A DNA stretch of 64,000 nt from Aspidapion aeneum (lineage: Eukaryota; Arthropoda; Insecta; Coleoptera; Brentidae), in NCBI GenBank assembly GCA_963576565.1, contig OY755046.1:52803471-52867470 (forward strand). Reading direction: 5' to 3'. Under the pieces are notes generated by a model. It saw only the letters and a list, made by a program, of their open reading frames with translations, was not told the origin of the DNA and did not search any database. Positions 44,701 through 55,994 of the stretch are shown one piece after another; within the stretch, counting starts at the first letter, position 1; the number at the start of each line of letters is the position of its first letter. The translations under genes were made by a program, and so were the position numbers.

Positions 44701-45220
44701 TTTCTCTAGAAATTAACCATTGGTATTCACAAATATTGTGTTATTAAAAATGGAGCACGTTTAAAATTGTAAAATTTTCCGGAGAAAATGTAAATTCGGA
44801 TTTTCAAAAATATGACTGCAAACTTAAGTTTTATCAATTTTTTGATAAATAGCTAAGACTTGGTTAAATATTATTTATTAGGATAATTTTTTCAATCTGA
44901 GTTTTTAATATTTGGTTTGTGACTACATCAGAAGAATGAGGTATTTGCTTTGTAATAAAAAAAATACTGTTGGTACTTAAAAATTAAATAGAAAAGATAA
45001 GTGTGTTAGATGTTTGTGATAACTAAATATGTGTGAGGGATAAATGACAACAATTTTGGCAAAACATTGTGTGTAAAATACTAAGCTACAAAGTTTGTTT
45101 CAAAGCAATTTCTAAATGTACAGTTAGAAACTTTTTAAACTAAGGCCCCAAAAATTTCTTTTTTAAAAGAGAAAAAGCAACCCGAACCAAATAAAATAAA
45201 TAAACTTATGACGGATCTGA
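41750..45220. other. Longest stretch without recognisable elements
   Basis: AT-rich throughout. The open frame 41971-42228 is not convincing (hydrophobic, AT-biased, no motif). A GC-richer patch at 43950-44060 repeats CAAGATGTCGC/CAAGATGTCACG. Between 44375 and 44945 the motif CCAGAGGAATGA recurs four times with variation. Confidence 0.4.
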
Positions 45221-46109
45221 TACCTTTCTAACTCACTGCTAAATTCCAAGTGAACTCCGCGCTATATTAGCCTTAAAAACAGTTTTTTTTTGTAAATGTC
45301 TCAGAAAGCAACTACGAAGTTTTAGGTTATAACACAATTTATGGAGAAAAATGTTTTCTACTACATTCCAAAAACAGAATATTGATGCATTTTAAAAAAT
45401 TTTACTGTCAAAAACTTATCATCATTAGAGGATAGGTTGCCTGGTAACTCTATGGTCGAAGCGGTGTGATAGGTGACAGCGCGTCATTTGGAGTGCCAAG
45501 ATTTGATTAGTGCTCTACTTTTAATCTTCGATGGTTTATTTTTTACATTGTAGTGTTTTTTCGGACTATATTAATTTAAAGACTGTAAATACTTGTTCTA
45601 GTTTACTTATAGTTTCTACTTGTAGGAATTTTAACGGGCTAAAGAAGCTTAAAGCTTCCCAAAACATGCATTTTGGATATTTGGTATAAGGTAGGTTTTA
45701 AATTTGAGTTAGTTAATGTATTTTATGAATATTGTTACTAGAGAGACACTTTAAGAAAATTAACAAAACATTTACATTTAAATCAATAAAAGAACACAAG
45801 AAACTAGAAGATTTCCTACTATATTAATTGCATTTTATTTAAATGGGCACTCCGATTGACGTCATTTTCCGCATTCAACAACTGGCTCTGATTGGTGAGA
45901 AAGTTACCAGGTATTATGACCATAACCAAACTAGCTCCTTACAGTGTCAAACACTATTTTTTATGAAATACACACGGACAGATATCTTGACGATATTGCT
46001 AAGATAGGTCAAAATACACCCAAATAACATATTTTCGACGTTTTCTTATAAAAAAAATTCGTCGAAAGCAATACCTTCTCTAGCCATTGCTACGTGGGCT
46101 AGGAAGGTA
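45221..46109. repeat. Repeat family A, copy 2, split by family B
   Basis: It starts TACCTTTCTAACTC and ends GGGCTAGGAAGGTA. Both halves align with 22131-22575. The break lies at CATCATTAG / AACACTATTTTTTATG, where copy 1 is continuous. Confidence 0.82.
45427..45940. mobile_element. Repeat family B, copy 2, inserted in family A
   Basis: The ends are inverted: GGTTGCCTGGTAACTC with GCGTCATTTGGAGTGCC on the left, and GGGCACTCCGATTGACGTCA with GTTACCAGG on the right (CRE palindrome at 45857-45864). It therefore behaves as a TIR element of about 0.5 kb. The left part matches 1125-1735 in inverted orientation. Exact borders are uncertain by a few bases. Confidence 0.7.
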
Positions 46110-46500
46110 AAAATATTGTAATATTGTTTTTCTTCTATTTATTTAAATGTGGTTGAACAAACTTTTCTTTCTAATTTCTTTATGTTATACAATTCGTTTA
46201 AAAAAAAATACTCCGGTAAATTAAAAAGTTTCTGACTTTACATGCATAGGACCTACTGAAATCGGTTTAATGGTACCATAAACATGAGTTTAAATTGTCC
46301 ATTTTCCGCAATTTTAGAGATAAAAGTTTAAATGTATGCCCGTTTCATTCAAAATATTGAATATGGGAGTCGTAAATGAATATTACAGTGTCACGAATTG
46401 CCATCGTTGCTATATTATATTTTATTTTATGTGTTACGTGTCTATCTAGCAAATATGGCTGTGTAGCTAGATAGAACGAGTCCAAATCCACGAAGAATCC
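46110..46500. other. No gene recognised
   Basis: AT-rich spacer. An inverted TCTATCTAG/CTAGATAGA pair lies near 46440-46475. Confidence 0.35.
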
Positions 46501-46504
46501 AAGC

Positions 46505-47290
46505 CAGTATGCATTAGAATAGGTGTCAGACATGGTGACATAATATTCTCTAAACTATTTAAGCAGGCTCAGAAGATGTTTTTAAAAACTTAGATTGGGA
46601 AGAAATAGGCATCAAAGTAAGCGGACAATACTTGAACCACGTATGATATGCTGACGATATCGCCTTAATAGCAGATAAAAAAGAAGAACCGATGAAAATG
46701 CTGGAAGAACTGGATCCAGCAGCTAAAAATATAGGCTTAAATATGAGCCACACTAAAACTAAAATCATAGCAAACTCAGATGAAGATATCACGAACAAAA
46801 TAAACCAAGAAAAAATAGAACAAGTAGCGGAATATACCTGGGACAAATTATTAAAATAAAAAATGAAAACCAAACAGCTAAATTCAAGAGAAGAGTAAGA
46901 TTGCCCCGGGCAGCATTCAGTAAATTAAATTAGAAAATTAAAAATATCCTCTAGACCTCAAAATGAAAGTGTATGACGAATGTATCCTTCCTGTACTTAC
47001 CTATGGGTTAGACCTGGACACAAAATCAAACATGGATAAGGTGACCAAGGCCCAAAGATCAATGGAAAGATAAATATGTTATATGTAAAGCTAAGGATAT
47101 CAGAGGAGAAGTAGGAAAATTGAAATGGAAATTTGTTGGTCATAATGTGTTGTAAACTTTGAAACCTTGAGAAAATAAAAGAAAGAAGTAGGGGAAGACC
47201 CCAAATGAGAGGACGGACGATTCCAAGGAACATGCAGGAAGTAGATGGATGAACACGAAGACAGACAGAGAAGAGTCGAAGATATTAAAT
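46505..47290 (+). pseudogene. LINE family 2 reverse transcriptase 3' fragment, copy 2
   Basis: IRIGVRHGDIIFSKLF (the GVRQGD-x-SP block), then DVFKNLDWEEIGIKVSGQYL, YADDIALIADKKEEPMKMLE with the catalytic YADD intact, and ARAAFSKL-like and TYG pieces, ending in RPQMRGRT and a (TAGA)n tract at about 47283-47310. A stop sits just before YADD (NHV*YADD), and there are shifts. Copy 1 is at 27075-27865; both end in GATA-type simple repeats. Confidence 0.87.
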
Positions 47291-47389
47291 TATTAGATAG
47301 ATAGAATTGATAGATAGAACGAGTTTATTTTATTTTGTATTGAATCAAGTTTTTGATTAATTGATCCATTTTTTACGCAAAGTTAGTTT

Positions 47390-47830
47390 TTGGAGATCCT
47401 TAAATAATAGCTGTTTAGCTTGTTGTGTCTGATGGTTCGTGTTCTCCTTATGCATGAGGGTCAAAGACCTCTCGAAGCTTCAAAACTTCTTTATTATGGT
47501 TTTTTAACAGTCTGCGTTGAAGGGATCTTCCTCCAGGAAGTTTCTAGTTCTGCACCACAAGGCTAGTGCTGGGCACTCGGATATAATGTGAGCGGCTGAT
47601 TTGTCGGCCTTATCATATATTCTGCAAGTGGGCGTATGTGTGTAGAATCTCATTTTCTGTCAAATGTTCCCTGAATGTGCATTGATCGATTATTACTCCC
47701 CTCACCTCTCTGATATGTTTCTTATTTAGTTCAAGTAGGTCACAGTTGAGTAATGTTTGGTAGAATTTTATCATTCTCTTGTTGTGGTTGCGACTTGGTT
47801 TTAAATTCTAATAGTTTAGATCTTCTTAAT
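47390..47830 (-). pseudogene. LINE C-terminal RNase H / zinc-knuckle end, fourth lineage
   Basis: The minus strand reads VRGVIIDQCTFREHLT, then MRFYTHTPTCRIYDKADKSA, AHIISECPALALWCRTRNFL. The C-x-x-(C/Y)-x(7)-H-x(4)-C arrangement followed by PAL---R is the tail seen after RNase H in R1/I/jockey-type LINEs. Frameshifts are present; the upstream coding is gone. Confidence 0.75.
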
Positions 47831-47839
47831 ACAGTTACG

Positions 47840-48615
47840 TATCGAGGTTTTTAGAATTCCAAATTGACCTACAAATTGTCTTTAGATCCTATTTTACCCA
47901 AGTATACAAGTAGTGCTGAATGTATGGATGTAGGTCTTAACCTAAGGGAAAATATGAGTACAAAATATAGTTTATTCCTATATCTTATTCCTTACGAGGC
48001 TTCGACCACAAATTTATTCAAATAAAGGATATCCGTTTATATAAACCTTCGTAAAAATGGCAAAAATATGGTTGCTGTGTCGTTGAGAAAAACAGCACGA
48101 GTATGTAAGTAAAACTTTCCAAGCGACATAAAAAAATTTTTGGCTAGTGGTGGTAGTCAAACACACCACAAAGTATATTTAACAAGTTAGTTGAAGTACC
48201 GTGTTGGCTCAACCTTGTGCTTATTTAATTTTTGACAAAACTTGTGAAAAACGGGTTAAATACTTAATGATATTTTTGTTTTTAACCCTCTGTTCCCTTA
48301 ATTATCCTCCAAATATTACCCAAGTTTTTAATAAGAATTTTCGTGAATGATTTTAATTTATTTTTCGAAGTTGTTTCTGTCAACAGCAGCTTAACAATTT
48401 TTTTTTATTAGACGACGAACTTCCAATTTTAAGAGTTTTTCTTTGTATTCAATTTGTGACAAAGGCCATTCTTGTTTAATTGAAGTTTTAAAAATCATTA
48501 AAGTCTCTTTATTTTTCTGTGCCAGTTAAATGAAATTACCAGTTTCGTCTAGACAGACGTATTTAATAAAATGGGTATACATAAAATACACCTTTTATTT
48601 ATAGCTTTTTGCAAA
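47840..48615. other. No gene recognised
   Basis: AT-rich spacer without detected repeats. Confidence 0.35.
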
Positions 48616-48619
48616 TATA

Positions 48620-49073
48620 CAGGGTAAAAATTTAAAAGCTATCCACGCCAGTTATTTCGAGAACCGATAGAGATATTTACCTAATTCCGAAAAAGCTTCG
48701 AGGGATGGGAGGGGGAACGTTATTTATGTACTTAATGCCTTAGTCGCCAAACCGAACCAAACATGTTGGCGCAGGCCATGCCCATCGGGTTTTTTTTTCT
48801 AATTGAACCCCCCCCCCCCCCCCTTTTGCTATACCTCTTTGGAGAGTTTTTGAGATATTAGCGGTTAAAATAACCGTTTACAAAATACCCTAAACTTAAT
48901 TCAAGGGTTCATCGAAGAATGCAAATTATGCATTCAGAATGTTTCCAGGTCACACCCTCTGGGTGCAGACCACGACCACTACTTTTAAAAAATGGGCGTG
49001 ACCTGTACCGAAGGGTGAATTTCCTTGATAAAAATGTCATTTTTTTTCCGATAGTTTTTGAATTATCACCGTG
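48620..49073. mobile_element. 454 bp CAGGGT-type TIR element, TATA duplication
   Basis: CAGGGTAAAAATTTAAAAGC is inverted at the far end (complement CACGGTGATAATTCAAAAAC). TATA stands at 48616-48619 and 49074-49077. It contains a run of 16 C at 48808-48823. No coding. Same tips and target as the fold-back at 11057-13642. Confidence 0.75.
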
Positions 49074-49079
49074 TATACT

Positions 49080-51535
49080 AAAATAATAATAAGTCTTTTA
49101 TGCATTTATTAATAAGTATCCATCATCCATCGAAACTTTAACCAAAACACGTTTAAGGTCAAATTCATTTATAATTTTTTTGAAGTGATCAGAGTACAAG
49201 CAAGAAACTCATTAAAAATCTTATAATAGCAACGCTTCATTAGCTTCATTTGTAAACTAGGCGCGATGTAACCGTTTCATTTCGGTATTGGCATATTTAT
49301 ATTTCCCTTTTTTTTTATGGGAAGGGACGGATTTATTGCAACATGAAAATGAACCAGTAGGATGACAAATGCGGAAAGTAACATTCAGACAGATACAGAG
49401 AGATATACAAACATACTGGATAAACAAACTTGGCGACAAAGACTTGAAATAAAAGTTAATTTGACAAAAACAAATAAGCAACCCTTAGATAAAAACAGAA
49501 GATTAGCTAAATTAAAAATGAAACTTGAAGCCCAAAAATCAAAAAACGAAATTAAAAATTTAAGCAGGTTTAAATCTTTTAGCAGAAAGCCCAATTCGTT
49601 CTAGAGCTGTTACATTATTGTTACAGGAGACCAGTTCCTAGAAGAAAAATTTTAATGACAACAGTTACTCACTGAGATATTTGGCCTTGAGATCCTGTTG
49701 GTACATATCTTTAAAAATATGATGATGTTCATGCAATTTAAGCTTTCAAGACAACTAAAGACATCGGCAAGGTGGAAGATATTTTATTGAAGGTAGTTTA
49801 GTAATATTTGTTTGTGTATTCTAATGATATTTCAAGAAATAAAATCACACCACAATATTTCCAGTCAAAACACATGCCATAGATAAAAAGAAGAATATAT
49901 TTTATCAAATATATTATAATTAGTTTAGATCTCAGACAGCCTAGCAGCAATTAGAGCTTTATCATGCCAACAACCCCGCAAAACACATCAAAGTGTTTTT
50001 TTGTGGCTTTGGAGTGAAGTTGGGGAACACAGGCTTCACAAGCAATAACCCTGTACAGAGTACCAAATCTTCTGAAGAAAAATGCCTTTGAGAAGGCACA
50101 CTATAAGAAGGGAAAACACACAGCAAGAGATAAAATAAGCTGAAAGCTGCAGTGCCAGGGCTGTCAGGGTCTTTAAATCTTAACTTTGCTCTATCTTGAA
50201 ACGAATCAATCAATCATTGACGCCCTAGTTCCAACTTATTGTATGTCGCCAGGCAATGTTATCCAGACTGCAGTTAACGCTTACAAAGTTATTACCTACT
50301 GTGAATTCAAAGCCCTCGGAAGCCCGAACACATTTTTTTTCTTTTCACAAACTTTCAAAATATCCACGCAATTTCGCCTTTTCATACAAACTTCTATGCA
50401 AAAATTTCAAGGGTCAAGAAGCCGAGGATTTTTCACATATTTTCTCGCGCAAAGCAAAGCGAAAATGTATTTCCCATTTAAAAAAGGTTGGGAATTTTAT
50501 GTCATTTAAAGTGGTCCAGCAAAGTAGGCGTTAAACGTAATGACTTTTTCTAAAAAGGAATGCCTATGCGTGCGTAGCTATATTTTAATGAGGTACAAGT
50601 AAAATATATAAAAAAAATAACATGTTTTCTAGACATAGAATTTCAAAAGTAGAGGAGTCTGGGAGAAAGGAGTTTTTCAAAATGGATAATCTGCTTTCGC
50701 CAAATACTTATTTGGCTAATTATGGTCCTAAAATATATAATTAATTTTTTAATAAAAATTATCAGTTTCCGTTGTTTTTGATGTTCTGTATCTTGACAAT
50801 AGTGTTTTGGTTTATAGTTTTGTACTCCTCTATCACTAACTAAATTATTGCAAATTATTTCATTTGCATCCTGCATGCCCAACTAAATTACTCTAAAATG
50901 TCTGCCAGTATAAATACGTCAGTATCTAAGTATACGCAAAAAAGCCAATTTCTTTTAAAAACGACTTCATATTATATTACATGTAATATCAAGTACTTGT
51001 AAAAGTTAAAAAGTATTTTTGCCAGCATTTCTACGAAATATCTCCTATTGCTTTAAGATAAAAGACATAGCGAAAGGAATTTTCTATTTTCCCATATTTC
51101 CAACATTTAATACAGAATTGAAACAAAAAAGAATATTAAGAGAAAATGAAAAATATAGGCCTCCTTCTATTATCTTGAAAGCAATTTTTAAAAGTGCCAA
51201 GTAACCGAATGGAGCCTTTTTTATTAAAATGTTTTTTCTTTATAAATCTCCGTGTCAACCAAGGTGAGAAAAACATAGACTACGACCCCAGTACCTAAAT
51301 TCTTTTTTTGCGTGCTACATCAAACCCAATACTTGGATAGTTGCTTTTAGAAAATAATTTCTAAGTCTTTTAACTTAATGTGTATTTCAGTATTTTATTT
51401 ATTTTTTCTACTTGGTTAAAAATGTTTAATAATTTTTTGAATTTTCACTTTTTCATATTTATTTTTCTGTAAATATTATACGCAAAAATTCAACAAAATA
51501 ATTATTTTTTAAATAAAACTTCAAAAAATGATTTT
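49080..51535. other. No gene recognised; GC-richer island at 49940-50310
   Basis: A lysine-rich frame at 49362-49604 and a minus frame at 49962-50213 show no known motif. The island at 49940-50310 has no TIRs or tail that I can define and could be an old retroelement or exon fragment. Confidence 0.35.
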
Positions 51536-51539
51536 TCGA

Positions 51540-51690
51540 AACATTTGAAGGGCTTAATAATCTCTCATTCTTATAAAAGTTTGGTGAAGTATAAAGCCGG
51601 TGGTGTCGACAAACATTTCACCCCATTTTAATAAAAATCCATAGTTTCGGTTTGAAAATATCGCAAGAAAACTCCAGCATCGCCATCCGT
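51540..51690 (-). repeat. Family C, inner-end fragment
   Basis: TCATTCTTATAAAAGTTTGG followed by CATTTCACCCCATTTTAATA and TTTGAAAATATCGCAAG parallels 6755-6845. Confidence 0.5.
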
Positions 51691-51699
51691 ATATTTTTG

Positions 51700-52756
51700 T
51701 TAGCCTAGTTTCAACACATTTCGCCTTTTTTATATTTGCCCTTGTATGTGTCTTTCTCAAAAAGAAAAAAACGAAATAGAATATTAAAAATCTATTGAAT
51801 ATTCTGGTATTCAATGAAGAACTGGTTGGATATTTAATAAATAAAAGAATGAAAACTTGTAAAATAGAAACTGATGTTTTAATGATAACTAATCAGCTTG
51901 ACATATCAAATAAAAACAAAAAAACTACAACGGATGTTTATCGTGTCAATTATTTTGTACACAGGTATTTTTTTAACAAAAACGACCGCATACTGCAAAT
52001 AGCTTAAATATTATCAATAACAAACTAAACTTAAAGAATAAGATAAAACTTATCATTTAGATGAAATTAACTTCAAAACCTGCTATTTTTTAAAAATTCA
52101 GTCCGTACAACTATAGGATTCCATATAAAATAGTCTTAAATTTTAGTTATGCATAAGGGGTGGTTTAAAAGTTTGCAAAACTATTAGTATAATCATTGTT
52201 CGATACATGTTTTTATAGAAAAATAATACATAAAAACCTTAAAAAAATCTCTGTAGATATATACCGTATTCAATAAGAATCAATATTTAAATTTTATAAA
52301 AATTGCAACTAAGTAACACTATCTCGAATAATATTTTAAAAAATAGTTTAAACTTGAATCAAGATGTGGACTGGTCGGGACTAAGTCTGTAAAAATAAAT
52401 ACTGTAAAAATTTTTTTCTTGTAATGTCAATTCAGCTTAAAGGGAAAGTAAGAATTTAGAGAGGCTAAGAAACGTGCACAAAATTTAAAAATTCCATTGG
52501 TAACTAAATGAAATCCTAAAGACAAATAATGTAAAAACTTCTTTTTTAATGCTAATCTACGAGGTTAAATCAAATTTTCTATCCGGCACAAAAATCGCTG
52601 ACTCAAAGCCAATCGATTTCGATAAAGCTCATTCAAAATCAATTTGTAGTAATGGCTCTTTTTTGCTCTTTGACTTTCTATTCTATCCTAGCCAAATGTG
52701 TTTCGGAAAGATTAAAAATCTGCTGTGGAAAGTACTCATAGATTTCTACGGGGATT
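51700..52756. other. No gene recognised
   Basis: AT-rich. The frame at 52549-52839 lies partly over the mariner 3' region in antisense and is not a gene. Confidence 0.4.
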
Positions 52757-53880
52757 GTCTTTTAAGTTTTGCAGATTCAGGAATAAAACAGTATATATTT
52801 TTTAAAGGCTTTACTGTTTTTTTGAAGTATTTTCAATGAAAATCAATGCACTCAAACTAGTTGTCAAAGCTAAAATTCTACTCGTTTGTTGGTGCTGTCA
52901 AAAATGCATTCTTGAAGGCGTCGATTGCTGCCTCTGGCGACTGAAATCTTTGACCACGCAGTTCATTCCTGATTTTCGGGAAGGCATAGAAATTGTTGAG
53001 ACTTAGGTCGGGACTATATGAAGGATGGTCCAACAATTCGACGTTTTGTTGGGTTAAAAATTCAATGGTATTTTGTGCTGTGTGCATTATCTTGCATTAT
53101 CTTGGTGGAAGATGTCGTCGTTCGGGGTTCATTTTTTGAAGCTCAGCGATAACGTTCAGCAAACAAATGGTGATGTACCAATTGGCAGGAACAGTCCTTT
53201 GATCTACCAGAGTAATTGTTGCTACATGACCTGCTTTTGAGACAAATGTCGCGACCATCTTTTTGGATACACTTCGAGAACGGAAAACTTTTGCTGGCTT
53301 TTCTATGAGTAAATCCACGACTCATCACCCTTGTCAATTCTGTACACGTCTTCCGAGTTTCCTGCCTCAAAACGATCTAGGGCTTTCTGACACCGATTGA
53401 CCTTAGCTTCTTTCTGTTTTGAGGTTCACAGAAACGGTATGCAGCGGGAAATTAATTTTTTTAGCCCTAATTCTTCATGCAACATTTTTTGAATTAAGGT
53501 ATTTGAAATCCCCAATGAAGCTTCACTCTCGGGATATATCATATGTCGATCTTCCGTGATGACCATGCGCACAGCATCGATATTTTTCCTGGGTGACAGC
53601 CGTTTTTGATGCACCTCGCCATGGATCGTCGCTAACGCTAATCCGTCCGCGATTGAATTTTTCATACCAATGAGAAATTGTCGACTGATGTGGTGCTTCA
53701 TTATCAAAAAAATAAATCAATTTGGCAAAGCATTCTTGTTGAGATAATTTCCTCCGAGAGTTGTAAAAATTAGAGCCCAAAAATGTTCTCGGTTTAATTC
53801 CATTTTTCGACTGATTTGTTAACTTGAAAAATTCACTGTAGCTATAAAACTATGTGTATCGCACTGATATTTTGAATTTA
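52757..53880 (-). mobile_element. mariner transposon, degenerate
   Basis: The whole transposase reading plus short untranslated flanks. Beyond the stop the strand reads TTTTATTCCTGAATCTGC, as often seen at mariner 3' ends. I could not match the two termini as TIRs, so the borders are approximate. Confidence 0.7.
52815..53803 (-). pseudogene. mariner transposase, inactive
   Basis: ATG at 53803: MELNREHFWALIF, a frameshift, then RRKLSQQECFAKLIYFFDNE and STISHWYEKFNRGR (paired helix-turn-helix domain), ASLGISNTLIQKMLHEELGL, GDESWIYS (first catalytic Asp, intact) and VSKKMVATFVSKAGHVATIT. The second catalytic site HQDNA is followed by a 10-bp tandem duplication (53084-53103, GCATTATCTT twice on the plus strand) that shifts the frame. 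HPSYSPDLSLNNFYAFPKI follows: where mariners have the third Asp, this copy has Asn. The C-terminal end is still readable through two TGG-to-TAG stops to about 52815. Near full length (about 330 codons), multiply disabled. Confidence 0.93.
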
Positions 53881-53917
53881 GGTTAGGTGACGATCGAGGT
53901 TAAGTTTTAGTAATAGG

Positions 53918-55994
53918 GCTGTCTAACAAAACATATGACCAAATTCAAGATGTCTTCCATAGGACAAACAAACCGATTTCCCGTAAGCCGTAATGTTAAC
54001 AAAAACGTAAATTTTACAAAAACTACAAGAGCTTTAGTCTCAAAAATTAATCAGTTTTAAGAACGGATCCTTTGTGCAGATGGAAAAAATGCGATTTTCT
54101 TAAAAATATTAAACTAAAGTGAGAAAATTTGAAATAAAAGGGACCATGTTTTCTTCAAAAAAGCAGGTTATGTTTTTGTTTATTTTGTTTTTTATAAACT
54201 TTTTTTCTAGTTTTTTTACTTATTTTGAATTATTACATGGGCCCACCAAGGGGGCAAGGGGCTAGGGGCCCGCACCCCCCCAAACCACATATTTTTTTAG
54301 ATATTTTCCATATATTTCATGAATAAACAGGAAAAATAGCATAAAGTACGACATCATGAGACCTCTGGGGGCCCCCAAAGGTTTCGGTCCCCCCAAGACA
54401 TATTTCTGGGTGCACAACTGATTATTATGTCAAGTTTTTTTGCTGTTGTGAATTGTGGCAGCAGAGGAAGTAATGATAATCTTAGTTTTCATTGAATTTG
54501 AAGTTTTTTGACCAATGAATCAATGAACAATCAGCCCAAGGTAGGGGAAAGTAGATAAATAGTTCTATTCAAAGAGCTCACCTCAAGAGAGACGAAATTA
54601 GACTAAACTTTTCTCATCAGATTCAGGTTTTCTATTAGGATCTTTTGTTGTACTTGACTAAACCTTTTGCTAAGTAAGAGGCCTTCTATAGCGTTAAACT
54701 GTGAAAAATATTTCACTATGATTTTTAGGTTTAGACAAAGTTTAATTGTGTTAACCCTCCAGTAGTGAGAGGCACAACTTATAGGTAGGTCAGTCCAACA
54801 GTTCAATATGCACATATGAGTTCCAACCGAGGTTGGTCAAGCAAACTTCTAATAAGTACTTTACAAAATATGTTTATTTAAAAAAATATAAGTAAACATT
54901 ATAAAAAAAAACTTGCAAAATTAAAATACAGTTTTTCCTTGTCATTGGCCTCACACACTGTACATCACCATATGATTTTCCATGAACTGTAATACATAGG
55001 GCTTAAGTACGGTCAAACCTAAGGTTCATCAGCTCACAACAGTACTGTTCAAATTTTACAACAGTACAATATTCGCTGTTATATTACTACTGTTACTATT
55101 AGTTTTATTACTGTTTTTTTGTAACAATATTTGCTCAATTATGTATCTAAAAGTTTATGCAAATAAATATATACTCTACTCTACAATTGTGCATAACAGC
55201 ATATGAACTGAAATTTTTTGAGAGAAATTGAAAAAAAAATCTGAGAAAACTTATTTGTTTTTCGTGTGGTCATCAAAGTCAACAAAGATGACTTTTTTTC
55301 CATCTATTTTTTGATCATCATAGTGAAATATTTCTTACAGTTTAACACAATTCTATGTTACACTTCTGCAAAAGGTCCCCTCAAGCACAAAAAAAGATCC
55401 CAATAGAAAATGTTGCCAAAATGGCAGTTACATATTTATCCAAAACAAACCTGACAAAAAACTTTCGAATATTTCAATTCTTCCTCTGTTAAGTCAGGTA
55501 ACAGAGCACTACTTATCCACTTTCTTTTCCCTTCTTTGAGCTGCTACCTAGTTCATTTAAATCAAGATGATTTTTTAAGGTCAAAATACTTGGCATTCCA
55601 TCAAAACTAACATTATCAAGACCTCCCCAGCTGCCACAATTCATAACAGCACATAAACTAATAATAATTATTGAAACTGAGTAAAAAACTAGAAAAAAAG
55701 TTTAAAAAAATAAAAGTAAATAAAAACATAACCTGACTTTTTGAACAAAACATGGTCCCTTTTATTTGATATTTACTGGCTTTAATTGATTTTTTTTTAA
55801 GAAAAACGCATTTTTCCCATGTGTACAAAGGGTCAATACTTAAAACAGCATCTTTGTTGTAAATTAAATCGTTTCACTTTTTTTAAAAATTACGTTTTTG
55901 TTAACATTGCGGCTTATGGGAAAACGCTTTGTTTGTCCTATGGCAACCATCTTGGATCGAAAAACAGCTGATCGTGACAGTTCGTTAGACAAGC
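53918..55994. mobile_element. 2.1 kb fold-back element with about 600-bp arms
   Basis: The left arm from GCTGTCTAACAAAACA and the right arm from the complement of TTCGTTAGACAAGC are inverted copies. Shared landmarks in both: AAGATG then CCATAGGACAAACAAA, AATGTTAACAAAAACGTAA, GGGACCATGTTTT, TTTTTTTCTAGTTTTTTAC and GAATTGTGGCAGC. The flanks TAATAGG and TAATGAC may hold a short duplication. The left arm is interrupted by 54236-54415. The arms contain a start-like ATGAATTGTGGCAGCTGGGG frame on the minus strand (right arm), stop-free for 43 codons, of unknown meaning. Confidence 0.8.
54236..54415. mobile_element. Insert related to the hAT MITE at 23169
   Basis: TAGATATTTTCCATATATTT, AAAATAGCATAAAGTACG and CATCATGAGACCTCTGGGG parallel 23193-23262. 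GC-rich tips (GGGCCCACCAAGGGGGCAAG, CCCCCAAGACATATTTC). Missing from the right arm of the fold-back element, so it is a later insertion. Confidence 0.6.

Noticed and set aside
49362..49604. Lysine-rich 80-codon frame
   Set aside because: A-rich DNA gives Lys/Asn/Lys runs; no domain recognised and the antisense frame is equally open.
52549..52839. 96-codon plus-strand frame
   Set aside because: Antisense to the mariner 3' end and flank.
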